Shown here: positions 37,278 to 45,788 of the stretch, piece by piece
How the letters are laid out: each line of letters begins with the position of its first letter
How positions within the stretch are numbered: the first letter of the stretch is position 1
Origin: Polaribacter butkevichii
GTDB taxonomy: Bacteria; Bacteroidota; Bacteroidia; Flavobacteriales; Flavobacteriaceae
Length of the DNA: 64,000 bases
Reading direction: 5' to 3'
NCBI RefSeq assembly: GCF_038024105.1
Contig: NZ_CP150661.1
Span: 1,259,001 to 1,323,000 of the forward strand
Made by a program: the position numbers and the translations under genes
Notes under the pieces: generated by a model
Seen by the model: the letters and a program-made list of their open reading frames with translations, nothing else
The model's database searches: none
Told to the model about the DNA's origin: nothing

Positions 37278-38210
37278 ATGAACAACGGAATCTATGCAAA
37301 ATTCACCACTCCAAAAGGTGAAATTTTAGTACAATTAGAACATGAAAAAACTCCTGGAACTGTAGGTAATTTTGTTGCTTTAACAGAAGGTAATTTAGAA
37401 AATGCAGTAAAAGAGCAAGGAACTCCTTATTATGATGGATTAAAATTCCACAGAGTAATTCCAGAATTTATGATTCAAGGTGGTTGCCCACAAGGTACTG
37501 GTACAGGTAACCCAGGATATAAATTTGATGATGAATTTCATCCAGAATTAAAACATGATGCACCAGGAAAATTAGCAATGGCTAATTCGGGTCCTGCAAC
37601 CAACGGAAGTCAATTTTATATTACCCACGTTCCTACTCCATGGTTAGACGGTAAACACACTGTTTTTGGTTATGTAATAGAAGGGCAAGATGTTGTTGAT
37701 GCAATTGCACAAGGAGATGAATTAACTTCTGTAGAAATTATTAGAGTTGGTGCAGATGCAGAGGCTTTTAATGCTGTAGAAGCTTTTAGAGTTTTTGAAG
37801 GATCTAGAGAAAAACGTGAAGCTGAAGAAAAAGCAAAACAAAAAGCATTATTAGATACTGTTGCTGCTGGTTATGACGAAACTGCAAGTGGTTTACGTTA
37901 CCAAATTTTACAAAAAGGAACAGGAAAAAAAGCTACAAAAGGAGCTGGAGTTTCTGTACACTACAAAGGTCAATTATTAGACGGTACTGTTTTTGATTCT
38001 TCTTACAAAAGAAAAGAACCAATTGACTTTAATGTTGGTGTTGGTCAGGTTATTTCTGGTTGGGATGAAGGAATTCAGTTATTACAAGTAGGAGATAAAG
38101 CTCGTTTTGTAATTCCATCTAATTTGGCGTATGGTGCTGCAGGTGCAGGAGGCGTAATTCCACCAGATGCAACACTTATTTTTGATGTAGAATTAATGGA
38201 TGTTAAATAA
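37278..38210 (+). CDS. Cyclophilin-FKBP fusion peptidyl-prolyl isomerase
   Basis: 310 residues, no signal peptide. Residues 1-165 are a cyclophilin ('FHRVIPEFMIQGG' with the catalytic arginine; 'NGSQFYITH'), a charged linker covers about 170-195, and residues 198-310 are an FKBP ('VSVHYKGQLLDGTVFDSS', 'VIPSNLAYG'). This is the dual-family immunophilin arrangement described for Flavobacterium. It likely works as a cytoplasmic folding factor. A clean terminator follows. Confidence 0.95.
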   Translation: MNNGIYAKFTTPKGEILVQLEHEKTPGTVGNFVALTEGNLENAVKEQGTPYYDGLKFHRVIPEFMIQGGCPQGTGTGNPGYKFDDEFHPELKHDAPGKLAMANSGPATNGSQFYITHVPTPWLDGKHTVFGYVIEGQDVVDAIAQGDELTSVEIIRVGADAEAFNAVEAFRVFEGSREKREAEEKAKQKALLDTVAAGYDETASGLRYQILQKGTGKKATKGAGVSVHYKGQLLDGTVFDSSYKRKEPIDFNVGVGQVISGWDEGIQLLQVGDKARFVIPSNLAYGAAGAGGVIPPDATLIFDVELMDVK

Positions 38211-38241
38211 GAATAACATTCTTTACAAGTTATATAATTAC

Positions 38242-38272
38242 AAAAAGCTCTCTGAAATCAGAGAGCTTTTTT
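38242..38272. terminator. Terminator after the cyclophilin-FKBP gene
   Basis: AAGCTCTCTG / CAGAGAGCTT stem, four-base loop, A-run left and T-run right; it can serve both the plus-strand fusion gene and the convergent minus-strand gene at 38338. Confidence 0.93.
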
Positions 38273-38337
38273 TGTGTATGAACTTAAGTTCGATAACTTA
38301 TAATATAAGGCTTTAAAAAAATACCCAAAACTACTTC

Positions 38338-38562
38338 TTACTCGTAATCTTTCATTTCTTCATCATAAAAAGCGCCCGCCTTATCCATTAAATCGGCTAA
38401 TTCAGTTGCTATATCTTCTTCACTTTCTCCTGTTAAATCTTCAAACCACTCTATTTCATCATCTTTTAAATTAATTAAAAAACGAGGAAACTCTGTGTGT
38501 AACACAAAAATATCTTCAGGAAACTTACTGTTATCTGCTAATAAAAATTTAGGTAAAGTCAT
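38338..38562 (-). CDS. Small acidic protein, 74 residues
   Basis: A strongly acidic soluble protein ('LPKFLLADNSKFPEDIFVLHTEFPRF', split over 3-28; 'EIEWFEDL'). It looks like a small conserved Bacteroidota family but I do not know a function. It is last in the minus-strand direction after the MATE gene, separated by repeat copy 2. Confidence 0.75.
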   Translation of the reverse strand: MTLPKFLLADNSKFPEDIFVLHTEFPRFLINLKDDEIEWFEDLTGESEEDIATELADLMDKAGAFYDEEMKDYE

Positions 38563-38580
38563 TGTTATTATAGTAATTAT

Positions 38581-38650
38581 GTCTGTTCGAGCGCAGTCGA
38601 AAATTAATTTATTTTTTTTGTAAACAACCTCTCAACTGCACTCGAGAGGT
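38581..38650. repeat. Dispersed TCGAG-type inverted repeat, copy 2
   Basis: Left arm GTTCGAGCGCAGTCGA at 38585-38600, right arm at 38630-38649 with two transitions. Both changed positions can form G-U pairs in minus-strand RNA but not in plus-strand RNA. The left arm is identical to copy 1. Confidence 0.85.
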
Positions 38651-38655
38651 AATTA

Positions 38656-40032
38656 TTATTCCTTTTCTCTTATTAACTTTAAAGTTAACGAATTAAATCT
38701 AATAAATAATAAAATAGAAGCCGTTGTTAAACCTGCTAGCAAGCCCAACCAAATACCAAAACTACCATACATTTCTTCACTTCCTAAAAAATAAGAAATA
38801 GGAAAACCTACCACCCAATAAGAAATAAAGGTAAGAATAGTGGGTACTCTTACGTCTTGTAAACCACGCAAAGCTCCTAAAAAAACAACTTGTATGCTAT
38901 CTGAAATTTGAAAAAAAGCTGCCGCTAATAATAAGCTTGAAGCAATAGAAACTACTTCCATATTATCCATATAATTAGTAGCATCACTTAAATCAACATA
39001 TATATATGGTAAACTTTCATGAAAAACAAAGAAAAGTAGTGCAAAAAACGTTGCTAATAACACACCTAACAAAAAGATTGAAAAAGCAATTCTACGCAAT
39101 TCTTTATAATTCTGCAATCCTTTCTGATTCCCTACTCTAATCATAGCAGCAACACTTAACCCGGTTGCAACCATAAATGTCATAGAAGATAAATTTAATG
39201 CTATTTGATTTGCCGCTTGTGGGTTTTTGCCCAACAAACCACTTAACCAAACTGCAGATGTAAAAATGGCTACTTCAAAAAACATTTGCATGGCACTTAA
39301 AGAACCTAAATTGATAATTTTTTTGATTGTAAAAATATCTAAAACAAAGAATTTTATATTTCTTACAATTTTTGCAGATCGTTCTTTATAACGCAACAAC
39401 AACCATAAGTAAACAACCATAATAAGCCTAGAAACTAGCGTACCATAGGCGGCACCTACAATTCCCATTTCTGGAAAACCAAATTTCCCAAAAATTAATA
39501 CATAGTTTAAAAAGGTATTAACAATATTAGCTATTAAAGTAGCATACATAGGATATTTAGTCATAGACATACCATCACTAAATTGTTTAATAGCCTGAAA
39601 AACAACCAAAGGAATCAAAGAAAACGCTACCAAATCTAAATATGGAATAGCCAATTCTACTACCTCTTTTGGTTGTTTCATTAAATACATAAGAGGTTTA
39701 GAAAAGTAAATTCCTAAAAACAATGCAATCCCTAATGTTGTACATAAAAACAAACCACTTTTATAAGTAGCTCTTGCTTGTTGTAAATTATTAGAAGAAT
39801 CTGCTTCTGCTATTAAAGGCGTAATAGCTGTAGAAAAACCAATACCAATAGACATGGCAATAAACATAAAACTGTTACCCAAAGAAACTGCAGCTAATTC
39901 TGCAGTACCTAATTGCCCAACCATAATATTGTCTACAAAACTCACAAATGTATGTCCTAACATTCCTAACATTACAGGTGCAGCAAGTTTCCAATTGTAT
40001 TTGAATTCTGATGTGTATTGAGAAATATTCAA
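38656..40032 (-). CDS. MATE family efflux transporter
   Basis: 458 residues, twelve predicted helices, start TTG (40032-40030). 'APVMLGMLGHTFVSFVDNIMVGQLGTAELAAVSLGNS' (split at residues about 18-54) and the mirrored second half are typical of the NorM/DinF MATE superfamily. It likely exports organic cations with sodium or proton antiport; the substrate is unknown. It faces away from tpx. Confidence 0.92.
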   Translation of the reverse strand: MNISQYTSEFKYNWKLAAPVMLGMLGHTFVSFVDNIMVGQLGTAELAAVSLGNSFMFIAMSIGIGFSTAITPLIAEADSSNNLQQARATYKSGLFLCTTLGIALFLGIYFSKPLMYLMKQPKEVVELAIPYLDLVAFSLIPLVVFQAIKQFSDGMSMTKYPMYATLIANIVNTFLNYVLIFGKFGFPEMGIVGAAYGTLVSRLIMVVYLWLLLRYKERSAKIVRNIKFFVLDIFTIKKIINLGSLSAMQMFFEVAIFTSAVWLSGLLGKNPQAANQIALNLSSMTFMVATGLSVAAMIRVGNQKGLQNYKELRRIAFSIFLLGVLLATFFALLFFVFHESLPYIYVDLSDATNYMDNMEVVSIASSLLLAAAFFQISDSIQVVFLGALRGLQDVRVPTILTFISYWVVGFPISYFLGSEEMYGSFGIWLGLLAGLTTASILLFIRFNSLTLKLIREKE

Positions 40033-40135
40033 TGTCTTTTTTATTTTTTTAAGACTGCGAAGATAAGTATTAATGCAAGATCATTTTATGTTGAAGTTAT
40101 CCATTTTCTAATAAAGTTTTATGAATAAAAATAGT

Positions 40136-40143
40136 TACTTTTG
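40136..40143 (+). promoter_or_regulatory. -7 promoter box of tpx
   Basis: TACTTTTG fits TAnnTTTG, 23 bases before the tpx ATG. The upstream element is unclear. Confidence 0.45.
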
Positions 40144-40166
40144 AAATTCCAAAAAAACATACTAAA

Positions 40167-40664
40167 ATGGCAAATATCACATTAAAAGGAAACGCAATAA
40201 ACACAATAGGTAATTTACCAAAAGTAGGAACTAAAGCTTCTGAATTTAAGTTAACTGCAGTAGATTTATCTCAAAAAAGTTTATCAGATTTCTCTGGTAA
40301 AAAAGTAATTTTAAATATTTTTCCAAGTGTAGACACAGGTACTTGTGCTACTTCTGTTAGAGAATTTAACAAAAAAGCAGCCGATTTAGAAAACACTGTT
40401 GTTTTATGTATTTCTAAAGACTTACCATTTGCACAAGCTCGTTTTTGTGGTGCAGAAGGAATTGATAATGTAGTAATGTTGTCTGATTTTGCAGACGGAA
40501 ACTTTGGTAAATCATACCAATTAGAAATTGCAGATGGTCCCTTAGCTCATTTACATTCTAGAGCAATTGTTATTCTTGACGAAAATGCAAACGTAGTTTA
40601 CACAGAACAAGTTTCTGAAATTGTTAACGAACCTAATTATACAGCTGCTTTAAACGCAATTTAG
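40167..40664 (+). CDS. tpx: Thiol peroxidase (atypical 2-Cys peroxiredoxin)
   Basis: 165 residues. Peroxidatic C60 in SVDTGTCATS and resolving C94 in ARFCGAEG, the spacing of Tpx enzymes. It reduces hydroperoxides using thioredoxin. Followed after three bases by the diacylglycerol-kinase gene, then ftsK. Confidence 0.95.
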   Translation: MANITLKGNAINTIGNLPKVGTKASEFKLTAVDLSQKSLSDFSGKKVILNIFPSVDTGTCATSVREFNKKAADLENTVVLCISKDLPFAQARFCGAEGIDNVVMLSDFADGNFGKSYQLEIADGPLAHLHSRAIVILDENANVVYTEQVSEIVNEPNYTAALNAI

Positions 40665-40667
40665 TCT

Positions 40668-41048
40668 ATGAAGAATCCTAATGATAGCTTTTTAAGAGGA
40701 AGACTTCGTAGTTTTAAGTTTGCATTGAGAGGAATGTGGCTTTTAATGACTACAGAAGATAGCATTAAAGCGCAACTTTTTATTGCTGTGCTTGCTACTA
40801 TTTTAGGTTTTTATTTTAAGATATCTAATGTAGAATGGATGTTTCAGTTTATAGTAATTGGGCTCGTTTTAGTAGCCGAAGCTTTAAACACAGCTATAGA
40901 AAAAGTAGCAGATTTTGTACATCCAGATTATCATGAAAAAATAGGTTTTATAAAAGATATAGCTGCAGGCGCACCAAGTTTTGCAGCTTTTACTTCATTA
41001 ATTGTTGCGGGCTTTATATACCTTCCTAAAATAGCCTTATTATTTTAG
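40668..41048 (+). CDS. DgkA-type undecaprenol/diacylglycerol kinase
   Basis: 126 residues with three transmembrane helices. 'EALNTAIEKVADFV' (about 76-89) is the catalytic signature of the prokaryotic diacylglycerol kinase family. In Gram-positive relatives the enzyme phosphorylates undecaprenol, in E. coli diacylglycerol; either could apply here. Confidence 0.92.
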   Translation: MKNPNDSFLRGRLRSFKFALRGMWLLMTTEDSIKAQLFIAVLATILGFYFKISNVEWMFQFIVIGLVLVAEALNTAIEKVADFVHPDYHEKIGFIKDIAAGAPSFAAFTSLIVAGFIYLPKIALLF

Positions 41049-41091
41049 GTAAATACGTATATTTACTGCTAAAAACTACCAAAAATTATTA

Positions 41092-43581
41092 ATGGCTAAA
41101 AGGAAAACAAGCACAAAAACACCCTTAAATTCTTCGGAAAATAAACCGAATATTTTTGCCTTTTTTAAATCTAGACAGGCACAAACAATTTTAGGTACCT
41201 TCTTAATTTTATTTTCAGCCTTTCTTTGTATTGCTTTTATTTCTTTTTTCTTTAATTGGCAAGAAGATCAAAGTGCACTTACAGAATTGGCTAATAAAAC
41301 GGTTAGAAGTAAAAATTTATTAGGTAAAATCGGCGCCAGTTTAAGTAACTTTTTTATTTACAAAGGTTTTGGTATTGCCGCTTTTATAATTGCTTTTCAA
41401 ATATTTTTAACAGGCTCTTACATTCTTGTTAAAAAGAAATTAGCTGCTATAATTATTTCTTGGAACTGGGGTCTTATTGCCATGTTATGGATTTCTATTT
41501 CTTTGGGTTTTGTACATGATAATTATGCGATTCTATCTGGTATTGTTGGTTTTGAAATCAATGAGTATTTACATGCTTTTATTGGTAATACAGGTTTAGT
41601 AATACTATTAACATTTTTATTGATTACCTATTTAGTGGTACGCTACAAAGTAACTTTTGATAAGCATATAGAAAATTTAAAAATAAAAAGAGAAGAAAGA
41701 AAAGCGCAAGCACTTATAGAAAATGAAACTTTAACAGAAGAAAAAATTATAGAAAAAACACCTGTTAAAGCATCAGAAGAAACAGCAACGATCTCTTTAA
41801 AAACAGATAAAAAAGAAAAATCTGATGTTGAGCTTTCATTAGAAAATTTACAGCCAACTATTTCTAAACATTCTGAGGTAACTACAAAAAAAGAAGAAAT
41901 TACTTTAAATGTAGAAAAAAAATCAGGTCCTGTATTAAAAACAGAAGTTGCCAAAGAAGAAGAAAAGGGAATTGAAGAAGGTACAGAAATGGATGTTGAA
42001 ATTGATGTAGCTATTGGTAGAGATGAAGAACACTCTACAGAAAATTTAGCCAATCAATTGGTAAAAGATTTCGGTGAATTTGATCCTACTCTAGAGTTAG
42101 GCAACTTTAAATTTCCAACTTTTAATCTTTTAAAACAATATAACGAATCTATTTCTATTGATCCGGAAGAGCTAGAAGCTAACAAAGATAGAATTGTAGA
42201 AACCTTAAAAAACTACAAAATTGGTATTGCAGAAATAAAAGCAACTGTAGGACCAACAATTACATTGTACGAGATTGTACCAGAAGCCGGAATTAGAATT
42301 TCTAAAATTAAAAATTTAGAAGATGATATTGCGCTTTCTTTATCTGCTTTAGGTATTAGAATTATTGCTCCTATTCCAGGTAAAGGAACAATTGGTATAG
42401 AAGTACCTAACAAAAAATCGACCATAGTTTCTATGCATTCTGTTATTTCATCAAAGAAATTTCAAGAATCTACTATGGAGTTGCCAATTGCTTTAGGTAA
42501 AACAATTTCTAATGAAACCTTTGTGGTTGATTTAGCAAAAATGCCTCACTTATTAATGGCAGGTGCCACAGGGCAAGGAAAATCGGTTGGTTTAAATGCA
42601 GTTTTAACATCACTTTTATATAAAAAACATCCTGCAGAAGTAAAGTTTATTTTAGTCGATCCAAAGAAAGTAGAGTTAACTTTATTCAATAAAATAGAAC
42701 GTCATTACTTAGCAAAACTGCCCGATGTAGAAGATGCTATTATTACAGATACCACCAAAGTTGTACACACTTTAAATTCTTTGTGTATAGAAATGGATAA
42801 CCGTTACGATTTGCTAAAGGCGGCAATGGTACGTAATATTAAAGAATACAATGTTAAATTTAAGCAGCGTAAATTAAATCCTAATGATGGACATCAATTT
42901 TTACCATATATTGTTTTGGTTATTGATGAATTTGCCGATTTAATTATGACCGCTGGTAAAGAAGTAGAAACGCCAATTGCAAGATTAGCGCAACTTGCAA
43001 GAGCCATTGGTATTCATTTAATTGTAGCAACACAAAGACCTTCTGTAAACGTAATTACAGGTATTATTAAAGCAAATTTCCCTGCAAGAATTGCTTTTAG
43101 AGTTACCTCTAAAATAGATTCTAGAACCATATTAGATGCAGGTGGTGCAGACCAATTAATTGGACGTGGAGATTTATTATATACTGCAGGAAACGAAATT
43201 AAAAGAATTCAATGTGCCTTTGTAGACACACCTGAAGTCGAAAAAATTACCGATTTTATTGGGTCACAAAAAGCCTATGCAGAAGCATACCAATTACCAG
43301 AATATGTAGATGATGAAAGTGGCACGAGTCTTGATATAGATATCTCCGATAGAGATAAGCTCTTTAAAGATGCTGCAGAAATTATTGTTACAGCACAACA
43401 AGGATCTGCTTCTTTATTGCAAAGAAAATTAAAATTAGGATATAATAGAGCAGGTAGATTGATAGACCAATTAGAAGCTGCTGGTATTGTTGGTGGTTTT
43501 GAAGGAAGTAAAGCCAGACAAGTTTTAGTACCCGATTTTATAGCCTTAGAACAATTATTAGAAAACGAAAAAAATCAATAG
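41092..43581 (+). CDS. ftsK: DNA translocase FtsK/SpoIIIE
   Basis: 829 residues. Four N-terminal helices (to about 185), an acidic/lysine-rich linker (200-320), the motor with Walker A GATGQGKS at 491-498 and 'VLVIDEFADL' Walker B, and a winged-helix gamma domain (about 765-829) that reads KOPS-like sites. It pumps chromosome dimers at the septum and promotes XerCD recombination. Confidence 0.97.
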   Translation: MAKRKTSTKTPLNSSENKPNIFAFFKSRQAQTILGTFLILFSAFLCIAFISFFFNWQEDQSALTELANKTVRSKNLLGKIGASLSNFFIYKGFGIAAFIIAFQIFLTGSYILVKKKLAAIIISWNWGLIAMLWISISLGFVHDNYAILSGIVGFEINEYLHAFIGNTGLVILLTFLLITYLVVRYKVTFDKHIENLKIKREERKAQALIENETLTEEKIIEKTPVKASEETATISLKTDKKEKSDVELSLENLQPTISKHSEVTTKKEEITLNVEKKSGPVLKTEVAKEEEKGIEEGTEMDVEIDVAIGRDEEHSTENLANQLVKDFGEFDPTLELGNFKFPTFNLLKQYNESISIDPEELEANKDRIVETLKNYKIGIAEIKATVGPTITLYEIVPEAGIRISKIKNLEDDIALSLSALGIRIIAPIPGKGTIGIEVPNKKSTIVSMHSVISSKKFQESTMELPIALGKTISNETFVVDLAKMPHLLMAGATGQGKSVGLNAVLTSLLYKKHPAEVKFILVDPKKVELTLFNKIERHYLAKLPDVEDAIITDTTKVVHTLNSLCIEMDNRYDLLKAAMVRNIKEYNVKFKQRKLNPNDGHQFLPYIVLVIDEFADLIMTAGKEVETPIARLAQLARAIGIHLIVATQRPSVNVITGIIKANFPARIAFRVTSKIDSRTILDAGGADQLIGRGDLLYTAGNEIKRIQCAFVDTPEVEKITDFIGSQKAYAEAYQLPEYVDDESGTSLDIDISDRDKLFKDAAEIIVTAQQGSASLLQRKLKLGYNRAGRLIDQLEAAGIVGGFEGSKARQVLVPDFIALEQLLENEKNQ

Positions 43582-43605
43582 TTTCTCGACTAAAATCGGG
43601 ATGAC
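43582..43605. repeat. Partial relative of the TCGAG repeat family, copy 3
   Basis: TTTCTCGACTAAAATCGGGA followed by TGACA. On the other strand it aligns to copy 1 as TGTCA..CGA..AGTCGAGAA, with the middle changed. It covers the ATG at 43601, which argues against that start for the following gene. Confidence 0.6.
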
Positions 43606-43618
43606 AAGAAATAGAATT

Positions 43619-44275
43619 ATGAAAAAAATAGGAATCTTATTTTTAAGTTTATTTTTAACAACCATTACTTTTTCTCAAAATGCAGACCAAGCAAAATCTC
43701 TTTTAGACGAAGTTTCTTCCAAAATGGGAGCTTATAAAAATATGTCTATAAGTTTTAGCCAAACCTTAAGTAATGAAGATGCAGGTATTATGGAAGGTGA
43801 TGAACCACCAATTAGAGGACAAATTACACTCCAAGGAGAAAAATACAGCCTTAATTACTTAGGAAATAGATTTATTTTTGATGGAAAAAAACTATACGTA
43901 ATTAACAATGATGAAAAAGAAGTCACCATTACAGAAGGTGATATGGGGGGAGATGATGGTTTTATATACCCTTCTAAATTATTAACTTTTTACAAAGAAG
44001 GTTACAATTTTGAAATGGGAGAATTAAAAAATTTAAACGGCAGAAAAATTCAATTAATTACCTTAAGCCCAATAGATAGTGCTTCTGACATAGTAAAAGT
44101 AGAGTTGGCTATAGATGCTAAAACAAAGCATATTTACAAGCTAATTCAAACAGGTTCTAATGGTTCTAAAACTACATTTACAATTACAGAATTTAAAAGT
44201 AATCAAACTTTATCTAGCAGTTTTTTCTCTTTTGATGAAGAAAAATACAAAAAGCTACATTTTTCAATAGATTAA
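43619..44275 (+). CDS. LolA-like periplasmic lipoprotein carrier
   Basis: 218 residues from ATG 43619; an in-frame ATG at 43601 lies in repeat sequence and would disrupt the signal peptide. The signal peptide ends near TFSQ (residue 19). The rest follows the LolA fold: 'NMSISFSQTL', 'GQITLQGEKYSL', and C-terminal 'TFTITEFKSNQTL'. LolA shuttles outer-membrane lipoproteins; flavobacterial paralogs are diverse. The LptF/G-like permease lies 62 bases downstream. Confidence 0.8.
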   Translation: MKKIGILFLSLFLTTITFSQNADQAKSLLDEVSSKMGAYKNMSISFSQTLSNEDAGIMEGDEPPIRGQITLQGEKYSLNYLGNRFIFDGKKLYVINNDEKEVTITEGDMGGDDGFIYPSKLLTFYKEGYNFEMGELKNLNGRKIQLITLSPIDSASDIVKVELAIDAKTKHIYKLIQTGSNGSKTTFTITEFKSNQTLSSSFFSFDEEKYKKLHFSID

Positions 44276-44324
44276 TAATTGTCCAATTAACAGAAAATTA
44301 GTAGCTTCTTTCATCTTAAGAAAC

Positions 44325-44332
44325 TACTTTTG
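44325..44332 (+). promoter_or_regulatory. -7 promoter box before the LptF/G permease
   Basis: TACTTTTG ends five bases before the ATG (44338). If used, the transcript would have almost no leader. Confidence 0.4.
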
Positions 44333-44337
44333 CCAAG

Positions 44338-45783
44338 ATGAAAATTTTAGATAAATACATCCTAAAAACATTTTTAGTACCTTTTGTAGCTACATTTCTA
44401 ATTGTGCTTTTTGTTTTGGTGATGCAAGTTTTATGGCAAACCTTCGAAAACATAGCTGGTAAAGGTATTAGCTTGCCTTTTATTTTAAAATTTCTATATT
44501 ACTCTACCTTAATTATTACACCGCAAGCATTGCCAATTGGCGTACTTTTATCTTCTATCATGGCCTTAGGTAATTTAGGAGAAAACTACGAGTTTGCAGC
44601 TGCAAAATCTGCAGGTATTTCTTTACAGAGATTAGTAAGACCATTGGTTTTCTTAACCATAATTCTTAGTGGTATAAACTTTTTATTTTTAAACAACATT
44701 TATCCTTATGCTGTACTAAAGCAAAAGAATTTATATTTAAATATTAAAAAGAAAAAACCTGCACTAGCATTGGTTCCGGGAAGTTTTAATAGTGATATTC
44801 CAGGATTTCAAATTAAGTTTGATGAGAAATATGGTGAAGATGAAAACTTACTTAGAAAAGTATTAATCTACGATTTATCAGAAGGTAAAGGAAACCAAAA
44901 AGTTATTACAGCAGAAAGAGGTAAAATTATCTCTGAAGAAGGAAGTAGATACATGACCTTTGTTTTGTACGATGGTTTTTATTATCAAGAGCATGTAAAA
45001 TCTGCAAGAACAAATCTGCAAATAAAAAAAATGGCAGCATCTAATGCTACCTTTAAAGAATATGAATTTAACATTGATATTTCATCTGTAACAGGAGAAG
45101 GCGACTTAGATAAAACAAATCATACCAAGAACTTTATGATGCTTAGTTTAAATCAACTAGGAGACACAATTCCAGATTTAAAAGCTAGTTATGATGAAAC
45201 ATTATTATTAAAATCTAAAAACTTATACGCAACAACTGTTGCTAAAGATTTATACAAATATCCAGATTCCTTAAAAACCGAAAACATTGATATTGATATC
45301 TTAGAAAATTTTGATTTACAGGCTAAAATTAATATACTAAACTCAGCTTCTACAAAAGCAGGTAGAGCTTTAAGCTCTATCAAAAACAACATGAGTTCTA
45401 TTAAATACAAAAGAAAAAACCTAAATTTCTTTGATACAGAATACTATAATAGAATTGCATTTTCACTTTCTTGTCTAATTTTATTTTTTATAGGCGCACC
45501 TTTAGGTTCTATTATTAGAAAGGGAGGATTTGGTTTACCCATGATTCTTGCAATAGCCATTTACGTAACCTATTTCTTTAGTAATACTTTTGGTAAAAAT
45601 TTAGCAGAAGAAAGTTCTATTTCATCATTTTTAGGCTCTTGGATAGCAGCTTTTATTATGGTTCCAATAGCCATCCTATTAACAAGAAGAGCTACAAAAG
45701 ACAAAGGAATTTTTAATGTAGATGCTATTACGCAACCTATTATTAATTTCTTTAAAAAGATATTTTCAAAAAAAGAAGCATAA
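44338..45783 (+). CDS. LptF/LptG family LPS-export permease
   Basis: 481 residues. Three N-terminal helices, a periplasmic jelly-roll-like domain (about 120-260), then a charged insert and three C-terminal helices ('LSCLILFFIGAPLGSIIRKGG'). The opening 'LDKYILKTFLVPF' is typical of YjgP/YjgQ proteins, which pass LPS from LptB2FG to the Lpt bridge. F or G identity is not settled. The ribB start lies five bases after its stop. Confidence 0.88.
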   Translation: MKILDKYILKTFLVPFVATFLIVLFVLVMQVLWQTFENIAGKGISLPFILKFLYYSTLIITPQALPIGVLLSSIMALGNLGENYEFAAAKSAGISLQRLVRPLVFLTIILSGINFLFLNNIYPYAVLKQKNLYLNIKKKKPALALVPGSFNSDIPGFQIKFDEKYGEDENLLRKVLIYDLSEGKGNQKVITAERGKIISEEGSRYMTFVLYDGFYYQEHVKSARTNLQIKKMAASNATFKEYEFNIDISSVTGEGDLDKTNHTKNFMMLSLNQLGDTIPDLKASYDETLLLKSKNLYATTVAKDLYKYPDSLKTENIDIDILENFDLQAKINILNSASTKAGRALSSIKNNMSSIKYKRKNLNFFDTEYYNRIAFSLSCLILFFIGAPLGSIIRKGGFGLPMILAIAIYVTYFFSNTFGKNLAEESSISSFLGSWIAAFIMVPIAILLTRRATKDKGIFNVDAITQPIINFFKKIFSKKEA

Positions 45784-45788
45784 CTATT

